DNA of 64,000 nucleotides, taken from NCBI GenBank assembly GCA_033439765.1, contig JAULSN010000010.1, positions 124,001-188,000 on the forward strand, given 5' to 3'. A program made the translations under genes and the position numbers. The notes under the pieces were generated by a model. That model was not told where the DNA came from, made no database searches, and saw nothing but the letters and a program-made list of their open reading frames with translations. The DNA is from Lasiosphaeria ovina. Taxonomy: Eukaryota; Ascomycota; Sordariomycetes; Sordariales; Lasiosphaeriaceae. Of this stretch, positions 22,333-32,327 are shown piece after piece (within the stretch, counting starts at the first letter, position 1; every line of letters starts with the position of its first letter).

Positions 22333-23531
22333 ATGATGACGATGATGACGATGGTAGTGACGGCGACGAGTCTACCAACTTCGCCGCAGGAAAGAAAGGC
22401 AAGGGCAAAGCCAAGGCTATGCCAAAGAAGGGATTCTTCAAGGCCACGCCCGCGAAGGGCAAGGGAAAGGCCAATCGTCGCCCTGCTACGAGAAGATATA
22501 ATTGTCTTATGAAGTTCAAGCAGAGAAGCCCGAACGGTCCATGGCGCGTTAAAAGAGGGACAGGATATGGCGACGGTTCCTCGCCTTCAGAGAGCGACTC
22601 GGAACTCGACACTACCCCGTGCCAGCACCGTAAGCTCATAAGGGGTTATGAAGGTATACACAGCGGTGACGACGGTGTACAATACCAGAACATGAACCGC
22701 TACGTCAATAGACAGACCGGCGTCCCCAGTGGAGATGCCTTCGGGCAAGCGGTGTTTGGACAAATGGGCTTTGTTGAAGAGCAGCCACGTCGCGCGCAGA
22801 CCATAGAGTATCTCCGGCCTGGAGTGCGTTGGGCACCGGCGGCCGGGCCCTCAAACCCTCCTCCAAACCCGCGTCCTGTGCCAGTCAGAGATCCCGAGGA
22901 GACGGAGCTCGGGGAGAACAACGACGAAGATGACAACGGCAGCTCCGATCACCAGAGCAGCGAAGATATCGACGGCGGCAATGAAAGCGACGACGACGGA
23001 AGCGACGACGACGCGCCTAGGGGCGCAGCTCTCGCAACCGGAGCTTCTCCAGACCGGGCTATTGATATATCAGGCGGAGAAGAGGCCGATTCAAGCGGCC
23101 TACTAGGTCCCGACGGCAATGAGAGCGACAATGATAGTCCTAGCGGTTTCGGTGGGCCTAGCAATGCTGCTGCCGCCAACTACGACCTTGCCCATCACGA
23201 TGGTGCCGCCTCATCTGCCAGTTCCTCCCCGCCGACTGTTAACCGCCAAGGCCGTCGAAGGGCCCTAGGAGGTCCGCGGGCGCCTCTTCCCGGTGGAAGA
23301 GGTCGAGGTGGCCGTGGTGGTGCAGATGCCACTGAAAGTGAAGCGAGCGCGCGCGGCAGCTCTGCGCGTGGACGAAGCCGTGGTGGTGGCGATACGAATG
23401 CCGCCGAAGCCAGCACCCCCGCCAGCTCTACGCACGGACGAGGCAGCGGTCGTGGACGCGGTCGTGGACGCGGTCGTGGACGCGGTCGTGGACGCGGTCG
23501 TGGACGTGGAGATGGTAACGAGGTGGCTTGA
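20985..23531 (+). CDS. Unknown single-exon protein with poly-Asp tract and RG-rich tail
   Basis: 848-aa ORF without visible introns. No known domain recognised. In order: acidic start; Ala/Pro-rich stretch (~45-150); a more globular middle (~240-440) with ELLDLTTRLGLVIFD upstream and WRLLLVTRDWPSGG and EVWEYHPYLCKHDLIP inside; an uninterrupted run of ~18 Asp (near 455); Lys/Gly-rich basic patches (KGKGKAKAMPKKG); an acidic Ser/Asp-rich region (~640-740); and a C-terminal tail of (RG)n repeats from ~20 copies of a 6-bp/12-bp DNA repeat. RG tails and acid runs are common in nucleic-acid-binding or nucleolar proteins, so nuclear RNA/DNA contact is possible, but this is inference. The start ATG follows a CT-rich leader (ctaAGATGG context). 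Confidence 0.65.
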
Positions 23532-24628
23532 TTTTCTTAGGAGTCGTTGGGACGAGGACTCGGGGGTGCCGATGGGTTCTTCGTTTGCTTTTGGCCCCGG
23601 CTTTGGGGCGTGGATCATGGATGCGGGCCCGGGGATAAAGGGTCCAAGGTTCATGGCATTGCAGATCTAATAGTGGGGCCTTGGATGATTCAGAGACAGA
23701 AATAGATGTGCCTTCGCCGCACCCCCATTTTCAGCCCACTAAGGTTCAATTTACGCGTAAAGTGAAACTCCAGAATCCATGAATACCCACACCCAACTAA
23801 AGCTATCGTGTGGCCCAGACCAGACAACAAAACACCGGTCCTTTTATGACCACCTACATCACAGATACTCGTTACACAGGGCAGGGGACAAGGCACGTTC
23901 AGATGGGAGGCTTTGAACGGAAAACACTTTTGGCCTGACGGCAACTCTCTTATTGGGATCAGCCAACAGAAGCCCCGAGTTTCCTGAAGAGAAAGAAAAC
24001 AAAGAGAAGACGGGAACGGAGTAGGAGAGCATTTCCCGGCCTCCAGGGGAAGGAGTAGAAAATCACTTGAGGGATAGCAACAAGCACGCTCACGGGGGTC
24101 GAGAAGCAGAGCAAGGAAAAGAAAACCGGCATGCCAAGGGCAATTGTGTTAGGCACAGCCTGGTCATAGGAATGACTAGGTTGCTTTGTCATGTAGTTGA
24201 TGAACTAACTTGCTTAGTCTCCCCCCGCCCCATTTGCTTGCATTGCATCCTCCCATCCCAAATCGTAACAAACTCTCACTCACCGCCAGAGACACGGGCC
24301 AAACCTCCTCAGCCCAGGTGTGGCGCCATGGTTTCCCGAGCACTTTCCCCAGCCAGTGCGAGATTCAGGAATGGATTATGTCGCCTCAATTTCCGCCATG
24401 GCAGCAAGCCGATCCGGTGCGCCGCCTTTCGCGCTCGCGATTCCCCGCTTCCCCAAAACGCGGTCACCGCTGATTGACATCCATGCTCACTGAAACATAA
24501 AACGCAGGGCTTTCAAGCGAGACTTTAGTGTCTTGGACTACTATACAAAAGGCCGCGCCAGATTAGATATTCCAGAGCCTGCGAGCTCCCCCCAAAGCGC
24601 CCTGAACACATTTTCGAGGACGAAGGCG
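23532..24628. other. Intergenic
   Basis: About 1.1 kb without recognised gene, RNA or repeat. Just after the 848-aa stop the plus strand stays open in another frame (to 23670), an out-of-frame shadow of the RG-coding repeat. Confidence 0.4.
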
Positions 24629-25378
24629 ATGGCGCCAATGTCCTGGGTTCTGCTGTCAGTCGAGACCGAGCTCGTAGAACCAGCCAGGCGTCATATCTCG
24701 AACCACAAGGAAGAGCTTGATAAGCTGACCACGGTGGAAACCCCGCCGAAGATTTCCGGCCGCTACATTGTCAAGATGTTTTGGTACCTGATGGAGTTCC
24801 CCATCGCGGCCGCGTTGGCTCAGGTCTAGATGCCTGGCGGGTGGTCGCTGCAGTTCGGATCCGAAGCCACCCCGGGCGAAGCGAGCAAAATCGATCGCGT
24901 CGACGTCTTCCTGAGACTCGTCCATGGCGGCAAGCATGTTGCCAACCTAGCCGTGTTGAATATCAAGGACTCGAGGTCCGTCATGAAGCAAGCTGCCAGC
25001 CTCAAGGCCGCCGTGTCGCCGCACGCAAATCTTCTGGACGCCCTGGCCAAGGCGGAGCCCACGGAGCCATCGAGATTCTGCGACATCTCGGCCACATACG
25101 CACAGCAAGCGACATCGTACGCGGCAGAGTACAGCTGCAAGTACGTCGCCTTCTTCGACTGGTACTCGCTGTTCATTTTCCAATTCGACGCCATGGCCGA
25201 CTCTCCGCCTGGCCCTCTTGCGCCTGCGGCGTTTGCCGGCCATGTATGCTACGGACTGTTTGCAAAAGGCGACACGCTTCAGCAGATCGAGCATGCCATT
25301 CTGGGTTTCTTCCTGAAGCCCATCCACGAATGGATCAACCAAGGCCAACACAGGGGGGGGCCAGACACGGCCTCCTAA
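24629..25378 (+). pseudogene. Unknown fungal protein interrupted by an in-frame TAG
   Basis: From ATG 24629 the frame is open to a TAG at 24827-24829 and then continues in the same frame, starting with ATG, to 25378 (about 250 codons in all). The second part has a protein-like pattern (RVDVFLRLVHGGKHVANLAV, KYVAFFDWYSLFIFQFD, CYGLFAKGDTLQQIEHAILG). I do not recognise the family; the FDWYSLFIFQF block resembles uncharacterised fungal proteins. The stop replaces one codon with no frame change, so a point mutation (CAG or TGG to TAG, as in RIP) is the simplest cause. Alternatives are readthrough or two separate short genes. Confidence 0.5.
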
Positions 25379-26129
25379 ACCGACAGCCAGGATATAGTCC
25401 TGCGTGTGTGCGTTGGGGCATGTTTAGTTTCGTCTACTCAAGGAGTGACTTCCCCAGGGTTAGAGCATGTACTTTCTGTAGACTCCCTTAATGGTGTGCT
25501 TGTGCTATATTGCGTAGCAGCAGTATCTAGCTCACGACAGGTTACCAGTCCGCGTCACGGTTGCCTAGAGTCCAGGCAACAGGGTCTGTTTTGTGTGCTG
25601 GCGCAGTGATAGCAGCTTACGATGGTACCCGAATGAAAGGCCTGAATATTGCTATTCCCGCTCTATTTATACCATGCCCCGGTCGGAACTCGGGACGGCT
25701 CGGCCTCCGAGGCCAGTCACGAACTAGGCAGGATAATGATCCTCCGGGCACGCTACCCAATTGCATTCATTCAGGGGCGGTCAATCCGGCGACACTTCGA
25801 CGCCGAACTGCGAGAATCGTCAAAGGCATCACTCGGGAAACGGTCCACTCCGGCTGCTTGACAGCGCCGACAATAGAGACGTAGCCTTTCCACACAAATC
25901 AAGACACAGAAGCAAGTAAGTGTATTAGACGACTTGTTGATCGTCGGTGATTACGCGTTTGTTTTGCCGCGTGGTCCCTGTCAGCATCGTGTATTAAAGA
26001 AATAATCATTGCCTGACACCAGCAGTAAACAAGCATTTTCGGTGCCTCACTTCGCCTCCCTGGCTATCTGGTTGTCTTCGCGGCGCTCATAAAATACACT
26101 CCACAGAGAGACACCACAACACCCCCACC
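25379..26129. other. Intergenic, tannase promoter side
   Basis: No gene recognised. A TATA-like CATAAAATAC lies at about 26087-26096, some 35-45 bp before the tannase ATG. Confidence 0.4.
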
Positions 26130-27960
26130 ATGGCCACGCCGTCGCTCCTCGCGGCCTGCGTGCCGAGCACATTCAGCAGCGCGCTGTCCGTGTTCGGTGC
26201 AACGGTACTCTCCATCGACGCGGTGGCCGTGACCAACTTCAGCAGCGTGGCGCCGGGGGATTTCCGGTTCACGCAGCCGGGGACGCAGCTCATCAACGGC
26301 AGCTTCTGCAACGTGACGGTGGCATACAAGCACCCGGGGCAGAGCGACCGCGTCACGGTCGAGACGTGGCTGCCGGCGCCTGAGGACGCGTGGAACGGCC
26401 GTTTGCAGGCTGTCGGCGGCGGCGGCTGGATCGCGGGACGCTTCGTTCTGTCGTATGCTGCCATGGTCGGTGCAGTAGCTGACGGGTATGCTACTGTTAC
26501 TACGGACGCCGGGCTCAATGCTGATGACGACCCAGACCCGTGGGCCCTGGTCAGTCCGGGAAATGTTAACTTGTATGCCCTGCAGAACTTTGGGTCGGTA
26601 TCGCTTGGCGACGAGGTCTGTCCTTCTCTTTCCTATCCATCTCTTTCCCTCTTTCTTTCCTTTCCAGTTTGTTCCCTGTGGCGTATTATTCCTCCGACTT
26701 TAAGCTCACACATCTGCGGACAGGCCATCATCGCCAAGGCGCTTATCGTGCGCTTCTACGGCCGGCCGCCGGCGTACTCGTACTGGAACGGGTGCTCGCA
26801 GGGAGGGAGAGCGGGACTGATGTTGGCGCAGCGGTACCCGGGGGCATACGACGGCATCGCGGCTGGTTCACCGGCCGTGTACTGGGCCGAGTCGTTCCCG
26901 AGCGGGCTGTGGGCGCAGCATTACATGAACGCCGTCCTAGGCGGCGTGTACCCGCGCGGCTGCGAGATCGATGCTATCACGGCGGCGGCGATCAAGGCGT
27001 GCGACGGCCTTGATGGTGTCGTCGATGGCATCGTAGCCGAGGTTGATGCTTGCTTGGCGTCGTTTAATCCGTTCCGTCTTGTCGGCACTGTCGTGGCGAA
27101 CTGCTCGTCCGACAAGGTGGGATCAGGACATGGACACACGGTGGTCATTAGTAAGGCGGCGGCCGCCGTCGTCAACGCCACCTGGCACGGCCCCGTGTCA
27201 CCGGACGGCACCAAGCAACGCTGGTACGGCTACAGCCTCGGAAGCGACCTCACCGGCGGCGGAACAGACACGCGAACCACCGGCGGCCAGCTCGGGCCAG
27301 CGGCCACTAACTGCACATCGGGGACATGTGTCGGTGTGGTGAATGGCCCGTGGCTTGAGGATATGCGGCTGTTTCTGGCGAGGGGTGATCCTAAATTCAA
27401 ATTTGACAAGCTCACACGGGCCGAGTTTGACAGCTTGATTCATTCAGGCGTCCAGCGGTTATCGTCCTTGCTCAGCACCGGCGATGCCGATCTCTCCGAG
27501 TTTCGTGATGCAGGGGGCAAGCTGGTCACTTTCCATGGTCTTGTAAGTAAATCTCGTCGTTATCCCATTGCAGGAGCGCCACATACCTATTATGGCCAGA
27601 GCCTGACAAACTCAGTGGGACACCAGCCTCCCCCCAAAGGGGACCGCGCAGTACTACAACGCTGTGGCAGCGGCAGTACCCGATGCACACACCTTTTACC
27701 GCCACTACGAGGTACCCGGACTGGGCCACTGCTTTGGCGGACCTAGTGGCCAGCCGAGCGGGCTGTTCGCACAGCTGCGTGCCTGGGTCGAGAACGGCAC
27801 GGCGCCCGAGTCTACCCCCGTCAACGTGACGAAGCTGGATGGAGCGGTGGAAGGTCGAATCTTGTGCCCGTATCCGCAAAAGGCGAAACCCAATGGCGGA
27901 GCAGACCTTTCTAGGAACAAGACAGCGGCCGGCTCAAAGGGGCGCTGGATCTGTGTATAA
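26130..27960 (+). CDS. Tannase/feruloyl esterase family protein
   Basis: Exons 26130-26615, 26724-27542 and 27616-27960 give 549 aa. Donors are GTCTGT and GTAAGT; acceptors GACAG and CTCAG. The nucleophile elbow is GCSQGG (Ser187), the triad Asp lies in GLWD (Asp437) and His in GLGHC (His473). Cys186 and Cys474 sit next to Ser and His, the CS-D-HC disulfide motif that marks the tannase family (PF07519). These secreted enzymes hydrolyse gallate or ferulate esters from plant polyphenols and cell walls. Several NxS/T sites (NFS, NGS, NVT, NAT, NCS) fit a secreted glycoprotein. No convincing signal peptide follows the chosen ATG, so the real start may lie in an upstream exon. Convergent with the regulator at 28059. 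Confidence 0.85.
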
Positions 27961-28058
27961 ATCTGGCATCCGTAGTTTAGTCAGTCCGCCTGCTCGTCTT
28001 TGTCTAACATATACGGACCGAGGCTGCGTCGGCGGGTAAATTGTATTCGTGTACCGCC

Positions 28059-29603
28059 TCAAACCCCAGACCCAGTTGTTGATGAAAGCACTTCGTTCGG
28101 CCATGCCAGCCATTCCGCCCAGTACGAGCCGAGATGCTCGGTAATCGAGCGAATGAGAAACTCTCCTGTACTGCCGACAGCCCAGTAGTTCCTTGCATGA
28201 TGCAGCAGGACGGCGTAGTAGGCCAGGATCACCAACGCCTCGGGCTGCCGCTGTTTCAGCAGGGATATGTATTCAGTGGGCACGCGGACTGGCCAGTCCT
28301 GGATCGGAATCTCGCTCTGCTGCACCCGGGCTACGTCGAATCTGGACTGCAATGCCTTGACGGCTCCCCTGTAGACCTCGTAGCTGCTTTTGTGGTTATT
28401 CTCCCCGAGGATGGCGGGATGGCAAGCCGCTCTAGAGTCGAGCAACGTTATGAGCCCTGCACACTCGGTTCCCCCCTCTGGTGCGTCGGCGGGATCTTGC
28501 GGCCCCAGAGGAAAGGGCTCGACCGGAATACCGCCATTCATGGCAGTGAGACGGGCTTGGATGTGAGTCTGGAGCGACTGCCACGACTCGCTTGCAATGA
28601 CGCGGATGCCGCGGTGCAGGCTGAGACACTGCACGAAGTTGTCGAGGAGGGTGGATAGATCGCGATGGCTGCCGGTTATACGGTCTGGAAGCGGCGAGAA
28701 CGTGTTGAAGAGCATGTGATGCCCTAACATGGCAGAGTAAAAGAAGATGGCCACACAGTTGTCGTCTGATAGCTCGGCCTGCGCAGCGTTGAAGTGGGCG
28801 AGCCCGCGCGTCTGGAGGCGCGTAGCTTCGGTGCGGTAGAAGGTTGCGTTGTGTATATCGGGAGAGGTGGATGATGACAAGCAGCTCTTGTGGGCAGCTG
28901 CGAGGGCGAGGAGCTCGTCCATGAGGTATGGCTTGGAAAAGGCCTCGCTCACAGCAAGCTGCATCATCCTCCCGGCGTTTGGCTGACTCGATGTGATGAT
29001 AACGGATAGTTCGCTCTGAAAATGGTGCAGCAGTTCGAGGTGTAGCAGGCTGTAGCATTCGTCGCCGCTTTGAGGACGGGGGGACGGAGGTGGGCGTGAA
29101 GAGAGCAAATAATTTTGAGCCGATGGAGCCGTTGGAGCCCCTGGAGCAGCCGGTTCTGAGGTCGGTGAAAGAGATGGCTCCGGCATTGGCGACGGTGCTT
29201 GGGCGGGCGAGTCGGCGGCCTCGGAATGGTTTGAGACGTGGTAGGCCGACGACGGCGGGCCCGACGGCGTCGGGGACGGCAGTGTCGCGGCGGCGTCGAG
29301 AAAAGGGCATCGGCGGCCAGAGGTCGAGCAGCCGGAACACGATGGCCGCGCTTCGTCACACTTGATCCGGCGCTTTTTGCACTCATGGCAGCCATATCGA
29401 GACTTTTTATGGACCCGGCGCATCATATCGTGAGATGTACTTCCGTAGCCCGGTAGAAATTGCGCCTGAGAATCGCCTGGGAATTGTTGGAGGGACGATG
29501 ACGGGCCAGAGTGGCAGTGAGTAGTGAAGGAGGTCGAAGCTAACAGAGGCGAATGCCCTGACTCGTATGCGTCTTTGGCGGGGTTTGAGAACCTGGCAAC
29601 CAT
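28059..29603 (-). CDS. Zn(II)2Cys6 transcription factor
   Basis: Single-exon ORF, 514 aa from ATG 29603. The binuclear cluster is GCHECKKRRIKCDEARPSC followed by SGCSTSGRRC, with Cys at 72, 75, 82, 89, 92 and 99 (CX2CX6CX6CX2CX6C). A basic KKSR stretch precedes it. ATGs at residues 60-61 (MMRRVHKKSR) would give the N-terminus more usual for this class and may be the true start. A Ser/Pro-rich linker (100-190) leads to a helical C-terminal half (~195-500) resembling the effector region of sterol-uptake-control (Upc2-like) C6 proteins. It ends 98 bp from the tannase stop, tail to tail; a regulatory link to that gene is possible but not shown. Confidence 0.85.
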   Translation of the reverse strand: MVARFSNPAKDAYESGHSPLLASTSFTTHCHSGPSSSLQQFPGDSQAQFLPGYGSTSHDMMRRVHKKSRYGCHECKKRRIKCDEARPSCSGCSTSGRRCPFLDAAATLPSPTPSGPPSSAYHVSNHSEAADSPAQAPSPMPEPSLSPTSEPAAPGAPTAPSAQNYLLSSRPPPSPRPQSGDECYSLLHLELLHHFQSELSVIITSSQPNAGRMMQLAVSEAFSKPYLMDELLALAAAHKSCLSSSTSPDIHNATFYRTEATRLQTRGLAHFNAAQAELSDDNCVAIFFYSAMLGHHMLFNTFSPLPDRITGSHRDLSTLLDNFVQCLSLHRGIRVIASESWQSLQTHIQARLTAMNGGIPVEPFPLGPQDPADAPEGGTECAGLITLLDSRAACHPAILGENNHKSSYEVYRGAVKALQSRFDVARVQQSEIPIQDWPVRVPTEYISLLKQRQPEALVILAYYAVLLHHARNYWAVGSTGEFLIRSITEHLGSYWAEWLAWPNEVLSSTTGSGV

Positions 29604-30129
29604 CCATCCATGGCACAATGGCAGGGGTGGCTAGGCGGGGATTGCCGCGTAATGACGCGTAACCCTCGGTTTCATGCAACCATCGCGAGGGTTAGTGATG
29701 CAGGGGCTCGGTTCATTAGCGGTTCTGTTGATATCCCGATCAACAAATGGACAAATATCATACCCAAGGACTATAATGCAACCCCTGAGGAAGCAGGTGA
29801 AATTTTGTCTTAACACAACTTATTTCATAGGTTTAAAACTTGAAACGGTCTTTCTGACTTAAAGGTTAATCCTATAGGCCAAGGAAATTGTCCTCATCTA
29901 CTATGTACTAGACCGTGGGCTAGACTAATCTAATTACATAGGAAAAAAAGCAGTGATGGCTATAAGCCATTCCACTTTGGTGATAGATCTAACTGTGGAG
30001 GTCCCCCCTTGAGCACACGAAATGAAACACAAAGGAAATAGAAAAGTCTAACACCCGCGCCATCTCCATCATTCTCTCCAAGTTCGAGCTTTGTACGGAG
30101 TAACAGGACAAAAATTTCGAAATCAACCC
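29604..30129. other. Intergenic between regulator 5' end and RTA1-like 3' end
   Basis: Promoter side of the C6 regulator and 3' flank of the RTA1-like gene; both are minus-strand. No other feature seen. Confidence 0.4.
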
Positions 30130-31140
30130 CTATGCAGCCCCCTTGTGCATCCTCTCCCTCTCAGCCACCTCAGCTCCTCCTCTCGATATCGTATTAAGAT
30201 CGCTCAGAGACGTCACCTCGCCCCAACTCGCCGGCTTCGCTATTGCTGACGGGAACCACCACCAAAACACGGCCATAACGGTCAGCATGGGCAGTGCGTC
30301 AAAGACGTATAGCGGCCACTCAGTGCTGAGCAGGTATCCGTCCTGGCCCATGGAAAACTCAATGACGCGGAAGACCGAGCGGCCCATGACCAGGCCGCTG
30401 ACGACGTAGAGAACCCTCAGTGTCTGCCTCCAGTGCACAACCCCCCCGCGGGCGGTGATGTCGGGGGCACGCTCAGTGGCCATGACGACAGGGTCGCGGC
30501 GCATCCTGAGGTGGAAGACAAACGCGGCCGCGCAAAACAGCCCAAAGATGAGCACCTGCAGCGCCAGGCCGCCGATGATGATATTCTGGCCGGTTTTTGC
30601 TTGTGAGCCGCCCGTCACCATCAGTCCCGCCGCGCCGCCCTGGACCATCAGTGACAACACGTCGCCCGATACGAAGAGCTTTGTCAGCCACGCGGGCCGG
30701 ATCAGCGAGTGCCTTTCTCCGCCAGAGCTGCGGATCGCGCGACCGAGCGTCATGTAGATGGCGGCGGCGAACAGCACGGGCGCTAGGAGAATCATGGTGT
30801 TCTGGATTGCGTACGGCATCAGTTTGGCCGTCTTCTCGCGCGCCGTCGCTCGGGTCCCGTAGCCGATGACGCTCACTATTTTTGGCAGCCATGTGGTTAG
30901 CAATAATAGTCGTAAGCTGATCCATGGCAGCGAAAGGTGGGAGGATTGGGGTATGCCAAGCGACGTACTGAGGCCACCGACGGGGAATGGGATGCAGAAC
31001 CAGCTGCGCGTCCTCCAGATGCGCCAGCAGTATGCCCCCGTTAAAACCGCAAAGAGGGCGGTAGCCACACCAGCTGCCTCAGATGAGGGCAGGTACTTCC
31101 AGAGATAATACCCGCCCTTGTAGGGCTCGAGGACGGTCAT
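30130..31140 (-). CDS. RTA1-like seven-helix membrane protein
   Basis: Exons 31140-30969 and 30875-30130 give 305 aa; donor GTACGT, branch GCTAAC, acceptor TAG. The start ATG opens MTVLEPYKGGYYLW, the usual beginning of RTA1-family proteins, and IWRTRSWFCIPF, IGYGTRA, MPYAIQNTMILLAP, FRVIEFSMGQDGYL and EWPLYVFDALPML are further family blocks. Seven hydrophobic spans are visible. RTA1-like proteins sit in the plasma membrane and are linked to resistance to toxic amphiphiles (7-aminocholesterol in yeast Rta1) and lipid translocation (Rsb1). The substrate here is unknown. A longer unspliced frame exists to 31467, but the spliced start matches the family better. Confidence 0.88.
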   Translation of the reverse strand: MTVLEPYKGGYYLWKYLPSSEAAGVATALFAVLTGAYCWRIWRTRSWFCIPFPVGGLSTSLGIPQSSHLSLPWISLRLLLLTTWLPKIVSVIGYGTRATAREKTAKLMPYAIQNTMILLAPVLFAAAIYMTLGRAIRSSGGERHSLIRPAWLTKLFVSGDVLSLMVQGGAAGLMVTGGSQAKTGQNIIIGGLALQVLIFGLFCAAAFVFHLRMRRDPVVMATERAPDITARGGVVHWRQTLRVLYVVSGLVMGRSVFRVIEFSMGQDGYLLSTEWPLYVFDALPMLTVMAVFWWWFPSAIAKPASWGEVTSLSDLNTISRGGAEVAERERMHKGAA

Positions 31141-31748
31141 GGCGAGAGAGTGTTGTGACGCGAACGAGATTTCTGGCAAAATATTGGAGATAGAGGAGCT
31201 CAGAACGTCTTGCGCAATATTGCAGAAAAGAGACCCCAGAATCTTGTTTGACGGCGCTTCGGATTGGTGAGATGAAGGCCTGGGAGAGGTCGAAAAGGGT
31301 GCTCGGGAAGGCAATCCTTTATAAACACCTCGGAGTCGACTGGATACATTGCCAGCTGGGAAGGGAATCCACAGCGAAAACATATTAGAGCTTAAACACC
31401 ACAGCCCTCTATACCTAGTAGTAGTTGTCGCGTCCCAAACACGCAAGTCCCGTAACCCGTATTCCACTTGAGGGCCAGAACCGTACTCTGAGCGATGCGA
31501 TTGGCTGGTACGGGCAAGTGAATGGGACTTGGGCGGTTAGCCAATCGGATTGCGCTAGATACGGCAGCCCTCGTCCTGCACGAATTGAAGCTTGCTGGCA
31601 AGGGTTTCCCGGTGACGTCACAGCACACGTTTTTGAACCCTCGATTTTCATCTGCTTCCTTCCTGAGGTGTTTGACCATCTTGACCGACTACATAGCTGG
31701 CTTCGCTAGTATTTTGATTGAGCGGATCGCTCCAGCTCCACTCCTGAT
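31141..31748. other. RTA1-like gene upstream region
   Basis: Promoter side of the RTA1-like gene. No gene recognised. Confidence 0.35.
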
Positions 31749-32117
31749 GGTAGGGTTGTTAGATTTCGGAAAAATCATACCTTTTCATGAAATTTCACTT
31801 TTCATGAAATTCATGAAAGAGTCGACAAAAATATAAACCCCCCACCCCCCGGCCCGCCCGGCCAGGGTAGGTAAATTAAACACAACAGTCCATAGGAGCT
31901 TTTTATTACGTTTTTGAGCTTTTTGGCTCTATGTTCGATTTTCCTACGTTGGCTGACTTGGTTGATTGACAGCTAAAAAACTAACTCTGATTGGCCAGAT
32001 TGAGGGAAAGGTGGGGGCATGACGCACGGACTGAGAAAAACCATTGAAGTTTTCATGAAATTTCCGCAACCTTTCCGAAATTGCAAACTTTGCACGAAAG
32101 ATTCAAACAACCCTACC
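31749..32117. mobile_element. MITE-like non-autonomous DNA transposon (369 bp)
   Basis: The ends are a perfect 12-bp inverted repeat (GGTAGGGTTGTT at 31749-31760; its complement at 32106-32117), extended imperfectly inward by TTTCGGAAA and TTTCATGAAA blocks on both sides. The element is flanked by a direct TGAT on each side (31745-31748 and 32118-32121), a likely 4-bp target-site duplication. No coding capacity. The superfamily is not certain; 4-bp duplications exclude Tc1 (TA) and hAT (8 bp). Confidence 0.7.
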
Positions 32118-32227
32118 TGATGGGGTACAGTTAGTGATTTGGCGGTCACAGGAGACGGCGGCGATCTCAGTGTCCTGGTCAGTGCTCCTACTGGTGTCCG
32201 CAATCATCACACGACGAGAAATGAAAT

Positions 32228-32312
32228 AGGCGTGTGGCTCAGTTGGCAGAGCGTTCGCTTAGCATGCCATAGTATATGCGAACGGTCCTGGGTTCGATTC
32301 CCAGCCCGTCCA
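32228..32312 (+). tRNA. tRNA-Ala (anticodon AGC) with 12-nt intron
   Basis: The cloverleaf can be drawn: D-arm GCTC/GAGC; anticodon stem TTCGC/GCGAA with loop TTAGCAT; 12-nt intron after position 37; five-base variable loop; T-arm CTGGG-TTCGATT-CCCAG; discriminator A. The G3:U70 wobble that identifies alanine tRNAs is present. Two acceptor-stem pairs (1:72 A-C and 6:67 T-C) are mismatched, so it may be a weakened gene or pseudogene. Confidence 0.75.
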
Positions 32313-32322
32313 CAGCGTCTTA

Positions 32323-32327
32323 TTTTT
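32323..32327 (+). terminator. Pol III terminator (T5)
   Basis: A TTTTT run lies 10 bp after the tRNA discriminator, the usual RNA polymerase III stop. Confidence 0.6.

Noticed and set aside
31141..31467. Upstream extension of the RTA1-like ORF
   Set aside because: The family starts at MTVLEPYKGGYY; the extension has no conserved features.
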